Assembly (NCBI GenBank): GCA_037102815.1
Contig: BTPP01000005.1
Coordinates: forward strand, 744,001 to 808,000
Source of the DNA: Neurospora intermedia
Lineage: Eukaryota; Ascomycota; Sordariomycetes; Sordariales; Sordariaceae
Length of the DNA stretch: 64,000 nucleotides
Reading direction: 5' to 3'
Made by a program: the position numbers and the translations under genes. Below are positions 21,467-33,378 of this stretch, in pieces (the stretch's first letter is position 1; each line of letters opens with the position of its first letter). The notes beneath the pieces were generated by a model that saw only the letters and a program-made list of their open reading frames with translations, was not told the DNA's origin and searched no databases.

Positions 21467-23154
21467 ATGTTCAAGCTCGGCCGCAACCGCGCATTGGCTT
21501 CTGCCTTTGCTGCCACCTCCAGGGTTCGTCGCTGTCCCTCCCCTCAGCCAGCCGCGATGTTGTTCTATGCACCGTCGCATCGCATCGCATCCGAAACAAA
21601 GCAACAAGCAAGCAAGCTGACAACATGTTCCAAACACACAGGCTCCCCTCGCCTCCAGACTCCCCAGCGTTTCCCAACAACAAAGGAGAGCCCTCAGCAT
21701 TCACGAATACCTCTCTGCTGATCTCCTCCGTCAGGTCAGTACACACCCCCAGAGCTCTGGTGCCCATAGAATTGGCTTATCTCTCTCTCTCTCTCTCTAC
21801 CTCTGCCTACCTACCCCGCCCCGCCCCGTCGCTATCTGACTCCATCGATCGGTCCCGATTTCTAACGCGACACCACACATAACAGTATGGCATCGGTGTT
21901 CCCAAGGGTGATGTCGCCAGGACCGGCGCCGAGGCCGAGGCCATCGCCAAGCAGATTGGCGGCGAGGACATGGTCATCAAGGCCCAGGTTCTTGCTGGTG
22001 GCCGTGGAAAGGGCACCTTCGACAACGGCCTCAAGGGCGGTGTTCGCGTCATCTACTCCCCCACCGAGGCCAAGATGTTCGCCGAGCAGATGATTGGCCA
22101 CAAGCTCATCACCAAGCAGACTGGCGCCCAGGGCCGTCTCTGCAGCGCTGTCTACATCTGCGAGCGCAAGTTCGCCCGCCGCGAGTTCTACCTCGCCGTC
22201 CTCATGGACCGTGCTTCTCAGGGCCCCGTCATTGTTTCGTCGTCCCAGGGTGGCATGGACATTGAGGGTGTCGCCAAGGAGAACCCCGAAGCCATCCACA
22301 CCACCTACATCGACATCAACGTCGGTGTCACCGATGAGATGGCCCGCGACATCGCCACCAAGCTCGGCTTCAGCGAGCAGTGCGTCGAGGAGGCCAAGGA
22401 CACCATCCAGAAGCTCTACAAGATCTTCTGCGAGAAGGATGCCACCCAGATCGAGATCAACCCTCTTTCCGAGACCTCTGACCACAAGGTCATGGCCATG
22501 GACGCCAAGTTCGGCTTCGATGACAACGCTGATTTCAGGCAACCCGACATCTTCAAGCTCCGCGACACCACCCAGGAGGATCCCGATGAGGTTCGCGCCG
22601 CCCAGGCCGGCCTGAACTTCATCAAGCTCGATGGTGACATTGGCTGCCTTGTCAACGGTGCCGGTCTCGCCATGGCTACCATGGACATTATCAAGCTGAA
22701 CGGTGGCCAGCCCGCCAACTTCCTTGACGTCGGTGGTGGTGCTACCCCCGCGGCCATTAGGGAGGCCTTCGAGCTCATCACCAGCGACCCCAAGGTTACC
22801 GCCATCTTTGTCAACATTTTCGGTGGTATCGTCCGCTGCGACGCCATCGCCCACGGTCTCATCAACACGGTCAAGTCTCTGGACCTCAAGATCCCCATCA
22901 TTGCCCGTCTCCAGGGTACCAACATGGAGGCTGCCCGCCAGCTCATCAACGACTCTGGCATGAAGATCTTCTCCATCGATGATCTCCAGAGCGCTGCTGA
23001 GAAGTCTGTCCAGCTCTCCAAGGTCGTCAAGATGGGTAAGTTTATTTCGATTCTTCAACTTGGCAAAGCAAAGCAAAGCATGTGTGTGCTAACTTTTTCT
23101 ATTTTCCCAGCTCGTGACATTGACGTCGGCGTTGAGTTCACCCTTGGTATTTAA
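21467..23154 (+). CDS. LSC2: Succinyl-CoA ligase beta subunit, mitochondrial
   Basis: TCA-cycle enzyme: succinyl-CoA + NDP + Pi to succinate + CoA + NTP, working with an alpha subunit in the mitochondrial matrix. Exons 21467-21523, 21642-21734, 21886-23035 and 23111-23154 give 447 residues, and all joins keep frame. Residues 1-35 form an Arg/Ser/Ala-rich import presequence. The mature part starts near ALSIHEYLSADLLRQYGI. The ATP-grasp domain shows KAQVLAGGRGKGTF, and EINPL near 240 holds metal ligands. The ligase domain has DVGGGATPAAIREAF near 331 and NIFGGIVRCDAIAHG near 360. ADP or GDP specificity cannot be read by eye. The first donor (GTTCGT) is weak. Codon use is strongly biased to C-ending codons, as in highly expressed fungal genes. 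Confidence 0.96.
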
Positions 23155-24999
23155 GCGAATCTCGGTCTTTGGGAATTATAGACAGGCGGGTGGTTACGGC
23201 TGACATGGATATTTCTAGCTTGATTTAGACTCTTACTATCTCTCTCTCAGCGTATGTGTGTGTGTGTGTATGTGTGGTTTGGCAGGCATGATTGAAGGTT
23301 CTCTTTTTTTCCCGTCTCTTTTCCTGTGTACCTAATTGTTAGACGATGCACTGCACCGAGCCCTTTGATGTTGTTGTTGTTGTTGGTTTTCTCGGTCGCA
23401 TGCATCGTCTAGTCGACAAAAAGTTCTCCGTGGTGTGTTGCATGTCGAGGGAAAAAGTGGAAGGGCCGAGCTGTCATTGTCATTGGGACCTGGGAAGATA
23501 CCTCTCATTACAATACTGATGATACCATATCTTTGCTTGGCTTACTTATACCGTGTCAAAATGCCTTCAACGCAACCAGGTCTACGGATGACTGGGTATG
23601 CTAAGTGGTCGATACATCATGTCCACACACACTTTGACATTGCTCAAGACACGATAATACTTTTGCTCTTCCCCCCTCACACGTGAGTTCGTGATTGAAG
23701 CCAACACGAAGCTCCCCTCCACGCACTTCATCTTGCGCTCTTCATTGGTCAGACAATAATTGTTAGTGCTATTCGATCTCCATATGTGTTACTGCTGCTG
23801 TCCAGGGAGTGTGGGTCTTATCGGTGTTTAAGTGGGGAATCGCGGTTTGACGCGTCCCCCCAACGTCAAACGACCTTCTATGTTCTATCATCTCATCCAC
23901 TTATTTCTTTCTCTTGGTTTTCACTTTCTTGCTCAGCATCTAACCTTTTATACTCAACTCGGTGATGAAAAATCTGGCTCTTCTCTCAAAACAGCATGTC
24001 CAAGATCGATCGTTCTGAATGTTATCGCGCCTTTGAACAAGGAAGAAAAGGGGGGTTACTGATCAACCAACCCCTTGGTCGGTCAAATCCAGAGAGGCGC
24101 ATATCGAGCCTTAATTGATGTGTAGTGGTTGCCGGAGCCTTCCGTCAACTAGCAAGCTGGGACGCTAAAATCTATGGGTACCTACCTAGTACGATGGGGC
24201 CCGCTGAATTGTTGTTGTATCATCTTTGTCTTCTATAATATGGTTGTTGTGCTATCAATACCTCGCTCTATGCAAGGTACGCCCCTAGATCCTGATGTTT
24301 GCGTTGTGTTTCCTCCGCCTCATGGCAATTGGTCTGTCTGAGCCACGAAACAGCCGAACGACCAGGGATCAGAATGGCGTCTCGTCTGAATGTATGTTTG
24401 CCCCAGTGCACCACCACCACCACCGAGTCTCAGACCCCTGTTCGACGGACAATGAGTTTGCCAAACACCCTATGAATGATTCTCCCTTGGAAACGATATG
24501 ACATTGCATTTGTGGAGATTGATTGATACTACATGTCAGGACTCTCTAGACGAACGAACATGAACAGTGATGATGAAGAACTGGAAGCGGCCAGACGGAC
24601 GCCTCCTTTCGTTTCGCTGGAAGCATAGGTACCAGTGGCGGTTGGGTGGTGGAAGACCTGATTTTGTGGTAAATAGGTAGTTGGTTGGTGGCTTGGAGTC
24701 TTTTCGGTGCTATCGCCATACGGCAGGCACTACGACACAATTGTTCTAGGGATTATTGGGGAAACATATACCGTGGTGAGAGAGAGAGAGGGTGGATACT
24801 TAGGTTTGTACATTGTGAACTCGTCTTTCCATCTGTATTCTCAAATATCGATTTTGTTGCTAGTTCCCGTCGTTTTTTGACACATGAACTACCTAACTCC
24901 CTGATGCTCATGTCCGAATACCTACCCTCTCCTCAGTATCGGCAAAGGCTTGCTCCCACTCTCATCCCTCGACACGACACTTGGACGGATCGCATCAAG
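23155..24999. other. Intergenic region
   Basis: Starts with the 3' region of the ligase gene (CT and GT repeats at 23239-23275, GTT repeats at 23370-23388). A (CAC)n stretch lies at 24410-24423. No gene-like frame seen. Confidence 0.55.
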
Positions 25000-26416
25000 A
25001 TGCGAGTTTTATCAGCAGCACATGATATCAATAACCAACTCAGCAACCCATCATTCAAACGCGCCACATCCTTCCCTCGGCAATGCTCTGATTCCTGCCG
25101 TAAGCCGAATCTTCTTTCATCATCCAACTAGATTTATACTATACTACCGCAATCCAACCTACCTATGATAACAGGCTCTTACTATCTATCGTCTGGACCG
25201 TAGACTAACAGAGGGAACGACGTCAACAGGCAACGCCCAACTGGAATGCCAACGAAACCCACTGTCCCCCGCCCTCTGCGATCCAGGGAGCAACTTTCTC
25301 CAGCAATACAACCAATGTCAGTCATGCATCGAAAATAACAGCAGCAATCCGGAGCTGGTCAAGGCAAGTCTGGCGATGAGGTTCATGAAGTGTACCGGGT
25401 ATTGCAACAAGTTACAAGCAAGCACCAGTGCGCCTCCGTCAGCAACTCAAACGAAAGTTCCAGCTGCCGGACAAGATGGAGACCCGTTCAAGACAGCAAC
25501 AACGAAGACTTCCAGCACTTCCTCCACTGCTGCTATACAAACGATAATAACCACTAGTTCATTGAATGTGGACTACAAAGGAGAGACAACGATAGTTACC
25601 TCTACTTCCTCTACTTCCACGCTACCAGCGACAACGACCAACCCACCCACCTTACCCAAACCTTCAACTTCCGCTCACCCATTATCACCCACCCTTCCCT
25701 CTTCTTCTTCTTCTTCTTCTTCTTCCCCGTTGTTACCATCAACATCACCCTCCACATCCCTCCCCGGCACCATCCTCGACACTACCACCACACAAACCCA
25801 CCAGACATCAGCATTCACCTCCCCCACAGACACAGACAAAAGTCTTATAATAAATCCCACTTTACTACCTCTACAACCAAGCACCAACACCAACACCAAC
25901 GCCAACAACAACACCAAAACCGCACCCTGGGTCTGGATCATCGTCGGCATAACCATCACCGTCGTCTTCCTCCTTTCCAGCGGGAGTTTCTTCTTCTTTT
26001 ATAACAAGAGAGGGAGATCGAAACGGGAAAGAAGACAAAGGGGGATGAAAGGGATGGTGGAGTTGAAGGAGACGACGGTGGGGAATAGTGGGTTTGGTGA
26101 TGCCGGGTGGGGGAGTGATGCTTGGTTTAGGACGGGGACGGGGACGGGGAGGGCTGGGATGATGAGGAGGGGGTTGGATGAAGGTGGACCTGGTAGTAAT
26201 GTGATGCCAGAATTGGAAGGCAGCGGCAGTGGTAGTGGTAGTGGTAGTGGTGGAGGGAGGGGTGGAGGAGGGAGGGGTGTTGGGGGAATAACTACTACTA
26301 AGGGAAATGGGAATGGGAATGGGAATGTAGTACCGCCGATTGAGTTGAGTTGTGGGAATGGGTTTGCGGAGTTGCCTACGGAGTTTAATCGGAGGGAGGA
26401 GGACGGGAGGAGGTGA
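25000..26416 (+). CDS. Single-pass membrane protein with cysteine-patterned N-terminus (paralogue B)
   Basis: Exons 25000-25099 and 25230-26416 (intron GTAAGC...CAACAG) give 428 residues. The N-terminal cysteines 29, 33, 50, 63 and 66 show the same spacing as paralogue A (C-x3-C-x16-C-x12-C-x2-C; PRQCSDSC, FLQQYNQCQSC), with one extra Cys at 40. A long Ser/Thr/Pro stalk (about 80-255) includes a poly-Ser run. One membrane helix lies at about 266-291 (WVWIIVGITITVVFLLSSGS), then a strongly basic anchor (RGRSKRERRQRG) and a Gly-rich cytoplasmic tail with GSGSGSG and GNGNGNG repeats. No clear signal peptide at this start. The start codon and first exon are the least certain parts. Likely a plasma-membrane surface protein. 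Confidence 0.7.
25698..25725 (+). repeat. TTC trinucleotide repeat (poly-Ser in paralogue B)
   Basis: About nine TTC units in the coding frame TCT/TCC give the poly-serine run of the stalk. Confidence 0.8.
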
Positions 26417-27057
26417 AGTGAGGAAGAATTGACATTGGACTGCATCGGGTTGTGTCGGGTTTCTGAGGGACAGGCCAAGACCATTGCATCACTTAGTCAC
26501 CCGACTCACGGAGCGAAGCAAATGCATTTATGCGGAAATGAATGCTCGAATGCTAAGTACTTCCGTTTGATACTGAGGTTCAAATCAGTTCCTGCTGTGG
26601 CGGGATCCCGAATTTCATTCATCAGCAAGTGATAGTATGGGAAAGAGCTCCCCGAGAAGTGGGAACGGAAGAAAGAGATGGAGCTACTTATTGGAGATAA
26701 GAATATGGAAACGAGTGTGAAAACAACGAAGGAATACCCCCCACCAGATTATGTTTGAGGATACTTAACTACGCGTGCGATGATCGGTAATGCTGCCTTT
26801 GCCATCCATCTATGAAGACGACTCCTTGAAAACTGAAGGAAATCCTTTGACATTAAAAGGAAGGAAAACTCACCGAAAATAACAGGAAAAAAAAAGAAAA
26901 AAAAAGAAAAAAAAGAGAAGATGAGATGACAGAAGTTATAATACGTAACCTTTGTTTCCAGTGTTGGATGTCTGTGATCCAGTGTCATCTGCAGTACAGT
27001 AACCTAGGTTAAGAGTCGAGAGTAGGTACCTTCCTGCCTGGCGTGTAGTACCAAATC

Positions 27058-27125
27058 ATCTTCCCTCCTTCCCTCCTTCCCTCCTTCCCTCCTTCCTTCC
27101 TTCCTTCCTTCCTTCCTTCCTTCCC
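27058..27125. repeat. CCTT / CCTTCCCT microsatellite
   Basis: Tandem CCTTCCCT units pass into pure CCTT units over about 68 bp. On the minus strand it reads as GRKE/GRRE repeats. Confidence 0.85.
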
Positions 27126-27470
27126 AACCAACACTAACAAACAACCCTCCAACTCCCACCACCGTGACCCTCCCCATCAAAGTCAAAGTTGGACCCCCGG
27201 GGGCCGTCCCAAACACCACAGCCTTCCGCACATTATCATCCACACACCCCGGCCCGTTGTTAAAGATGACAGCGACGCACGGGATGCCCAGTGTTCAGCC
27301 GATCGATACACTCCCGTTAGACTGCGACTGACAGCTGGTGCCGACTTGGATGGTCATGACTGTGTTGATATTGGTTGTGTTGGTGCAGTTGGGGAGTTGG
27401 GGGAGTTGTAGAGGTAAATGGATGAGGGGGGTGGTTGCGGTGGTGAGGAGGGGGAAGGAGAGAGAAACGT
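27120..27470 (-). pseudogene. Possible decayed gene for a small secreted protein
   Basis: Reading the minus strand downwards, a hydrophobic stretch (PLIHLPLQLPQLPNC) is followed by NCTNTTNINTVMTIQVGTSC, then one in-frame TGA near 27290, then TLGIPCVAVIFNNGPGC and a hydrophobic strand-like segment (AVVFGTAPGGPTLTLMG). The same frame stays open across this stretch apart from that stop. No ATG lies ahead of the hydrophobic part in frame. N-glycosylation motifs and paired cysteines suggest a former secreted protein, but it may be chance. Confidence 0.22.
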
Positions 27471-28298
27471 AAAGAGAAGAAGCGCGTGGGCGGTGTTATG
27501 TGGTAGACGAGTCATCGCTTTTTTTTTTTTTTTTTTTTTTTTTATTCTCTTCCGCTGGGTTCCATGAAAAATCGCAATAAATGACTACAATAGTCTGATC
27601 GTGGCTGCTGAGTCTGAGGGGCTTCGGTCTGATTTCAGCTCGCCTCAACACACTAGGCATTCCATTTTCCAATACTCCGGTTAGATACCTGCATACTTAA
27701 GGACACTGATGATTCGTCTTATCTTGAGTGCTTACATACCGCAATGGCCCAGTTGGGATGTACAGCTGTTATGGACATCGGCCCACAGTTGTAGTTGCAG
27801 CAGCTAGGAACGAATCGGTTGGAAGGGTGTAGAGGGTTGAGATGGGGAAATAGATGTCGGGATGGATGTGTATGTAAAAGAGACGCAAGAATGACGGACA
27901 TGATGTTCTGTGGCTTCACCCAGTGGCAAGTAATGTGTTATCTTTCTAGCAAAGTAGAGGGGAAATTGTCTGAAGCTAGCTATTGTGAAGAAAAAGCAAT
28001 TGACGAGGAAGAAGACAAGGGGAAGAAAAAAAAAGAAAAAAAAAAAAAAAAAAAAAAGAGAAACAGAGAAACAGGGGAGGGGAAAGAGAAAAAGAACAGC
28101 TGAGGAAAACTGGACTTCATCCTCAGCTCACCTTCATGGTGTTGAAACCTGAAGGAGTCCGTCATGTCTAGTGAGGAAAGGAGAAAACAAGAACACTTTA
28201 GGCCATACAACTAGTATTCTTCCAACATGCATCGAAATCTCCCCAAGAGCTCCAACACTCGATCCTGTAATCAACCCAAGAGACAATTGTTGCCAAGC

Positions 28299-30185
28299 TT
28301 AGGATCTACACCATCTTACCCACAACTCCAACCCTGGTTGTAACTTGAAGTTAATGTACGGCTCAGAGGCCGCTAATTGAAGCATAAAGAAAGACACCCG
28401 ACGATCGACCGTCGAAAATTCTTTCGAAAGTGAATTGAGTTCGGTCAGTGTAGGTTTCACGGACTCTTTTGCACCCAAAATCGCAGAGGGGCAAGCCAGG
28501 GACCTGGGCACTTCCCCGCCACTCCACATGCCCAATACCAGCAGTATCCTCTTACCATCAATGTTCAAGATAAATAACAGACTGTGTGAGGGGGTCTCGG
28601 ATGGCTGGAAGGCGTGTCTTGTCCACGAATTGCTCCAACGATACGACTTGTAAGCGTCGACCTTTGTGGCTTTGGGGGCCGTCGCAGTTCTAAAGATGAC
28701 GAACCGATGTGGCTGTCCTAACAGGGGAGGATATATCATCTCCACATCGAATTTCGAATTGTCGTGCCCAGGCCACGGTGGCTATCTCCGGAAGGCCAAC
28801 TCTAAAACCCGGTTGCTATAGAATTGATCAGGTATTGATGGTAGTAGTGTCAGGGCGTTATAATTGTCCATGAGATAGTATTTTTCTCTTTTCATTGACG
28901 ACAAACAGTCACGATAGTGTGTCGTGATTCTGCCTGCACCCGTCGTTATTAGAGGTACACAAAGAGAGTTCGCCAGGGTTCTATCGTGGTAGGTTTGAGA
29001 ACGATAGATGCTGAACAGAGAAAGCATTGGAAGAGCCAGGATCCTATCGGCATCAGTGCAGGGAAGAAAGAGGTATTGGAGACAATAACGTGTGTCAAAG
29101 CCCCAGAGGCCATCCAGCATTAGACCCCGCTGGCTGATGGCGAATTCGAGTGGCAGGCTTGGGAAACCGTTATATCTTTTGAGATTTCCGGCAAACCGGA
29201 AATCCGCAGGAGATGTGGCCAATAGCGGACGAGGTCTGGTTTTGCATGCTTGCTCACGTAGGTGTTGACGGTACACTTCAAGATCATGCGCAACATATCC
29301 ATCAGCCGTATGCACATATGGATCACGGTCGAGAGGCATGCCATAACCCCAGGCGAGAATGGTGGCATCATCATATGTTTTCATGATCTCGTGTTGTAGT
29401 CGCATGAAGGCCTTCTTGCCCTCGCCGTAGAGCATAGGCATATTAATATCGAACAGCCCGAGCAGGCAGTACGCCTGGTCCTCAACTCTGGTGGTGTGTC
29501 TGTTGGCGGCCCACGACATCCTCGCCGCCACCGTGGTTTGCTGAAGCGTCTCTTCGATGCTTTTCCTGGTTTTCGGTATGCGCACGAGGGAGCCATTTTT
29601 CGCCTGGTTGTACAAACCATCTTCGCGATATTCTGGGCCAGCCAGGCAATCGACTGGAATCGTGGTTGCTTTCGAGATACTTTCTGCCCAATGGCGACGC
29701 GAGCCTGACGGCTCCCAGGAAGCATCGTAGAAATACAGAAAGTCAGGGGCCAGTAGCTCCTGCAAGGTCCAGCCTCTTGTGAACCAACGCGAACGAGTGA
29801 TATCAAAACTTGATGGGTCGGTGGATCCGCTGGGCTTTCGGACATCGGAGAGGAAAGCATAGCAGAGGGCCGACTTCCGGTACCACGCGAACATGGAATT
29901 GATGGCCTCCTGCAACTCGGCACTGCTTGACTTGTCGATACAGCAGGTATCGATCCAAATATATTCAAACTTGTCTCTCCGTGCCTGACGGCACGCGTGC
30001 TTGACCTTTGCCCAAGCTGGAGTAGGCAGCTTATCTGCCTTTAAACGGATGGGAGCATCGGGATGTTGGATGTCTTGGAGGCTGACCTCTTTTCCTTCCC
30101 ATGTATGCGACAAGATGGCATATTTTGGGATCTCTTCGCCCACAAACTCAACGAGTTCAAACGTGTCGGTTTTGAGTAAGCGCAT
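28299..30185 (-). pseudogene. HET-domain (heterokaryon incompatibility) gene with one in-frame stop
   Basis: HET-domain proteins act in fungal non-self recognition, and their activation can lead to death of fused cells. From the ATG at 30185 a single-exon frame runs 467 codons to a TAG at 28784-28782. The same frame then continues open for 160 codons to 28299. HET signatures in order: start MRLLKTDTFELVEF, YAILSHTW (about 22-29), YIWIDTCCIDK (about 74-84), SRWFTRGWTLQELLAP (about 132-147), EDQAYCLLGLFDINMPMLYG (about 228-250) and AFMRLQHEI. The part after the stop (ILLVLGMWSGGEVPR, LNSLSKEF, LQPGLELWVRW) resembles the usual HET C-terminus. No NACHT, WD or ankyrin repeats are seen. A 69-nt GT-AG segment over the stop would keep frame but has a poor donor. 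Either a slightly shortened functional protein or a recently inactivated allele. Confidence 0.8.
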
Positions 30186-33100
30186 CTTTGATCTGTCCCA
30201 CGCAGCGATTCAAGACGTTGAATTTCCAATAGTTGCTTGAAGGGGGTGGGCGTTCTGTTGGTGGAAGGGTGACAATCCTTGAGAGAAATCCAAGCAGCGG
30301 GACTCTCCAGGAGTTGGCAAAGTGCGTCCCAAGACTATGAGCAAACCGATGTGGTGAACTCGATGATTGAGTTGAGTGGTTTGGTTGAGGCAAGAGGATG
30401 ACGGGCCAAGTTCCTCGCCATATACAATCCAACAAAGAAATTGGGTAGGTGACGATTTCCCCACAGCTATGATGCCTAGTGTGAGCTCTTTTATGTTCTG
30501 ATAAAGTTTCCCAAACTTCTCAGGAAGGAGAGTGCGGGGTTGAAGAAAAAGGAACGCGAAGCTGAGCAGTTGCTGCTGGGTAGTGGCTGCCTCGAGACTA
30601 TGGCCATTGCAACCTAACCAACCCCCCAACTTAAGCGAATGCAGTTATCCGTCAATGTTGACCAATCAAGGAGAACCAACCGAGGGGAATTGAATATTGA
30701 TATCATGATGGCAAGCCACATCGTTCGTTAACATCACGGGCAAAGGGTAAATGGTAGATGTGAATATGCGTAGTTGCACGAAGGAGAAAAAGGAAGAGAA
30801 GTGCAGCCGAGTGCCCGGAAGACTGGCCTGGACTGGCCTTATGAGGACGGCCGCCGGCGGGTCTGCAGATCCGCGGCAGGCAGAGCTCTGACCAATCAGC
30901 TGCCGGCACTGGCCCGGCAGCGATGACAGTGACAGCAGTCTTCGTTAGAAGCTGCTGTACGCTGGCGCCAGGCACAAGGCACACAGGCTAGCCCTGTGAC
31001 AGCTAACTAGGTACCTCTAGGTAGTAAAAGACTAACACACATCTCTTCGATCCAAGACCAAACTTGAAAGTCTCAAACAACGTCTGATGATAGGTAGCAA
31101 GCCTCCAAGAAGAAGTACAAATATAAGATAAAATGCTGAACACATATTACCACATACGTCCATACCCACTAGAAAACTGGGGATCCCCTTCGCTCTCTCA
31201 TAGTTAAGCCAGTGAGAAGACTGGAAGGTTATCATGTATGGGAGCCGTTTTCGATAGATGTTTGGATGATAAGTCAGCTGAAAACTCCGGCCCGTTTCTT
31301 GCAACCGTTTTCCATTGCCTTGGCCGTTGAGGGCACCGTTCCACTTACGCCAAGCCCAGTTGAGTAGGTGCCGACCTCTACTCTTGGCGGGCAATAGTTT
31401 TGGCAAGGCATTTTCGCACCTCGTGATAGTCCCAAGAAGTCAGCTGGAGGTGGATAACTTTGTAAATGAGTCTCGTTGGAGGCGAAAACGCTATGTCATA
31501 TTAAGAAGGAGACTACCTCTACCGTAGCACGCTTGGGTCCATTCAGCCGTAGCAGTGGGTTCGTTCCATGCCGCCGTCCCGGATTAGCGCTGTCGTTACA
31601 CAGACTAACACAGCGGCCCGGGTAGGGGCTGAGGGCCTAGCCGGGCTGCGGCTAGGGGTGTGCTAGGGCGGGGATGACTGGCGTTTACCAGGCTGGTGGG
31701 TAGCACTAAGCAACCTAACACCGTGTACCATAGACCCTTAAAAGTTTTTTGTTAGCGCGGTTCTTGTGATGAGGGTCTGCAAAACTTTGACAGAAACATG
31801 ACGAGACAACTACCACATTCAAAACGGAGAGATAGATAAAGTGTATAAAGCATCCAAATTGTATCTCGTTGATACCAACTTCTTGTATCAAATGTGGTAG
31901 AATGGTGGTTGAGTTGCGAAGAGTATAAAGTAAAGTTCCGCGCCAACGAACTTTGCAGGGGTGATGTGTACATAGGTACACCATGTAGACACTACGCACT
32001 GGGGTCCAAGTAGCTATTTGGTTCGAGACGCCTACTACTGTGATATATTAGACGAGTGATACTCTCTAGGGAGGTGCTTGTTGGGCGACGGATATGAGAT
32101 GCGCAGTGGTACACTACACTGCATCAGTACTGTGGTTGCGAGCGAAAGTCAAAACCCCCTTGTCAGATATCTAGGTAGGCACCTGCTCCACTTCATTAAA
32201 CTTTGTACGACACTACACTGGGTAGGGTTAGGACGTCGGGTGTCGAGGGCAGTTGTGAATCCGACGGAAAAGGGGACTCGACTTCCAGACAACTGAAAGT
32301 GTTGGTTCTATGACGAGGCCTAGTCTTTTAGCTGGAAAGCTGACATTTCTTTCTTCTCCATATAGCGCAGTCCAAGTCGAAAATCAACTAACCTCTGCTC
32401 TACAACAGCGCCAATCGCTAGTCAAATCCTTCAGCTTTCCGGCTTCCGTCACTCCAACTGTCCCTACCTACCCAGGAAAGAATAACCCCCAGAAACCAAA
32501 CCTCCGGAAATCCGATATTGCTACATCACTGATACGCCCTTGTACACCGCGGTGGGAACGGGCTCCAAGTGGAATACGCTATCCAACCCTGTGGTGAGAA
32601 TTTGTTATCCTTACCTCGACGAGGCCGGGGGACCCAGATCACCAAATTACGCAACACGACTGGAAAAGAGGATTTCAGGACTCTCGGCAAGATAGTGTAG
32701 TTGTCACTTGAGCGAGCCGAGGCGGTAGGGGGTGCACATGCTTTCGGAGGCAGAGCACGTTAAGGGTTAGAGACCAGCCCCAAGACAATGGAACACCGGT
32801 CCAACAACACCAAGCTAGTAACCAACAACCATCTCTATCACAACGTTACTCCGCATAATAGGGAGTCGAGTGAAAAACTCGTCCACGCTAACACTTTCCT
32901 CGGCTCGTGCAGACACTCCTCTGCTGGGCTAGAACTTGTTGGCTTGCTACGCCACTTCTACAGGAAACAGGGGGCGGACAGGTGACAAGCAAGCCATTTG
33001 TTGTCTGAAAGATGGACGAGGGCATCTCGGGGTCTTGGCGGCGATGCCGGGATATGGAGAGACCGCAGACTACCGGCGGACGGTGACCGGCAGAGAGATG

Positions 33101-33378
33101 AGTGGGAAAGAGTTGGGGTTTGCGAGTTCTTCGCTGAGGCTCAAGGGGGGAGGGGGAGAATGATGTTACTGTCGCCAACATCGGACGACGGACCGAATAT
33201 CGACTAGGGACAGTCAGTCAGTCAAGTCGATTAAAGATTTAAGGAGAACCGACAACCACTCTTTTTACCTCTCTCTCTCTTCCTCTACATCATCCCTATT
33301 CGTGGGACTTTTCTGCTTCCTTCTTTGCCGGCAAAGCCCGCTCTTGCCTACCCAGAAGGGGCCACACCTACCCCCAGC
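30186..33378. other. Long intergenic region
   Basis: Upstream of both the HET gene (minus) and the GH71-S8 gene (plus), so probably a shared divergent control region of 3.2 kb. It has a GC-rich hairpin at 31636-31656, ACCTAGG-type motifs at 31007-31025, and short CT repeats before the GH71-S8 start. No gene-like frame was found. Confidence 0.5.
31636..31656. repeat. 8-bp inverted repeat (hairpin)
   Basis: CCTAGCCG at 31636-31643 and CGGCTAGG at 31649-31656 are perfect reverse complements around a 5-base loop, inside a GC-rich block that stands out from its AT-richer surroundings. It could be a cruciform or a remnant of a mobile-element end. Confidence 0.5.

Larger units (their letters stand above)
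26417..28298. other. Intergenic region with microsatellites
   Basis: Contains A-rich runs (26885-26920), a CCTTCCCT/CCTT array (27058-27125), a T-run of about 24 (27520-27543) and an A-run (28027-28056). The only coding-like material is a minus-strand fragment at about 27120-27470. Confidence 0.55.

Noticed and set aside
21862-23076. 404-codon minus-strand frame
   Set aside because: Exact antisense shadow of the succinyl-CoA ligase exon, caused by its C-ending codon bias.
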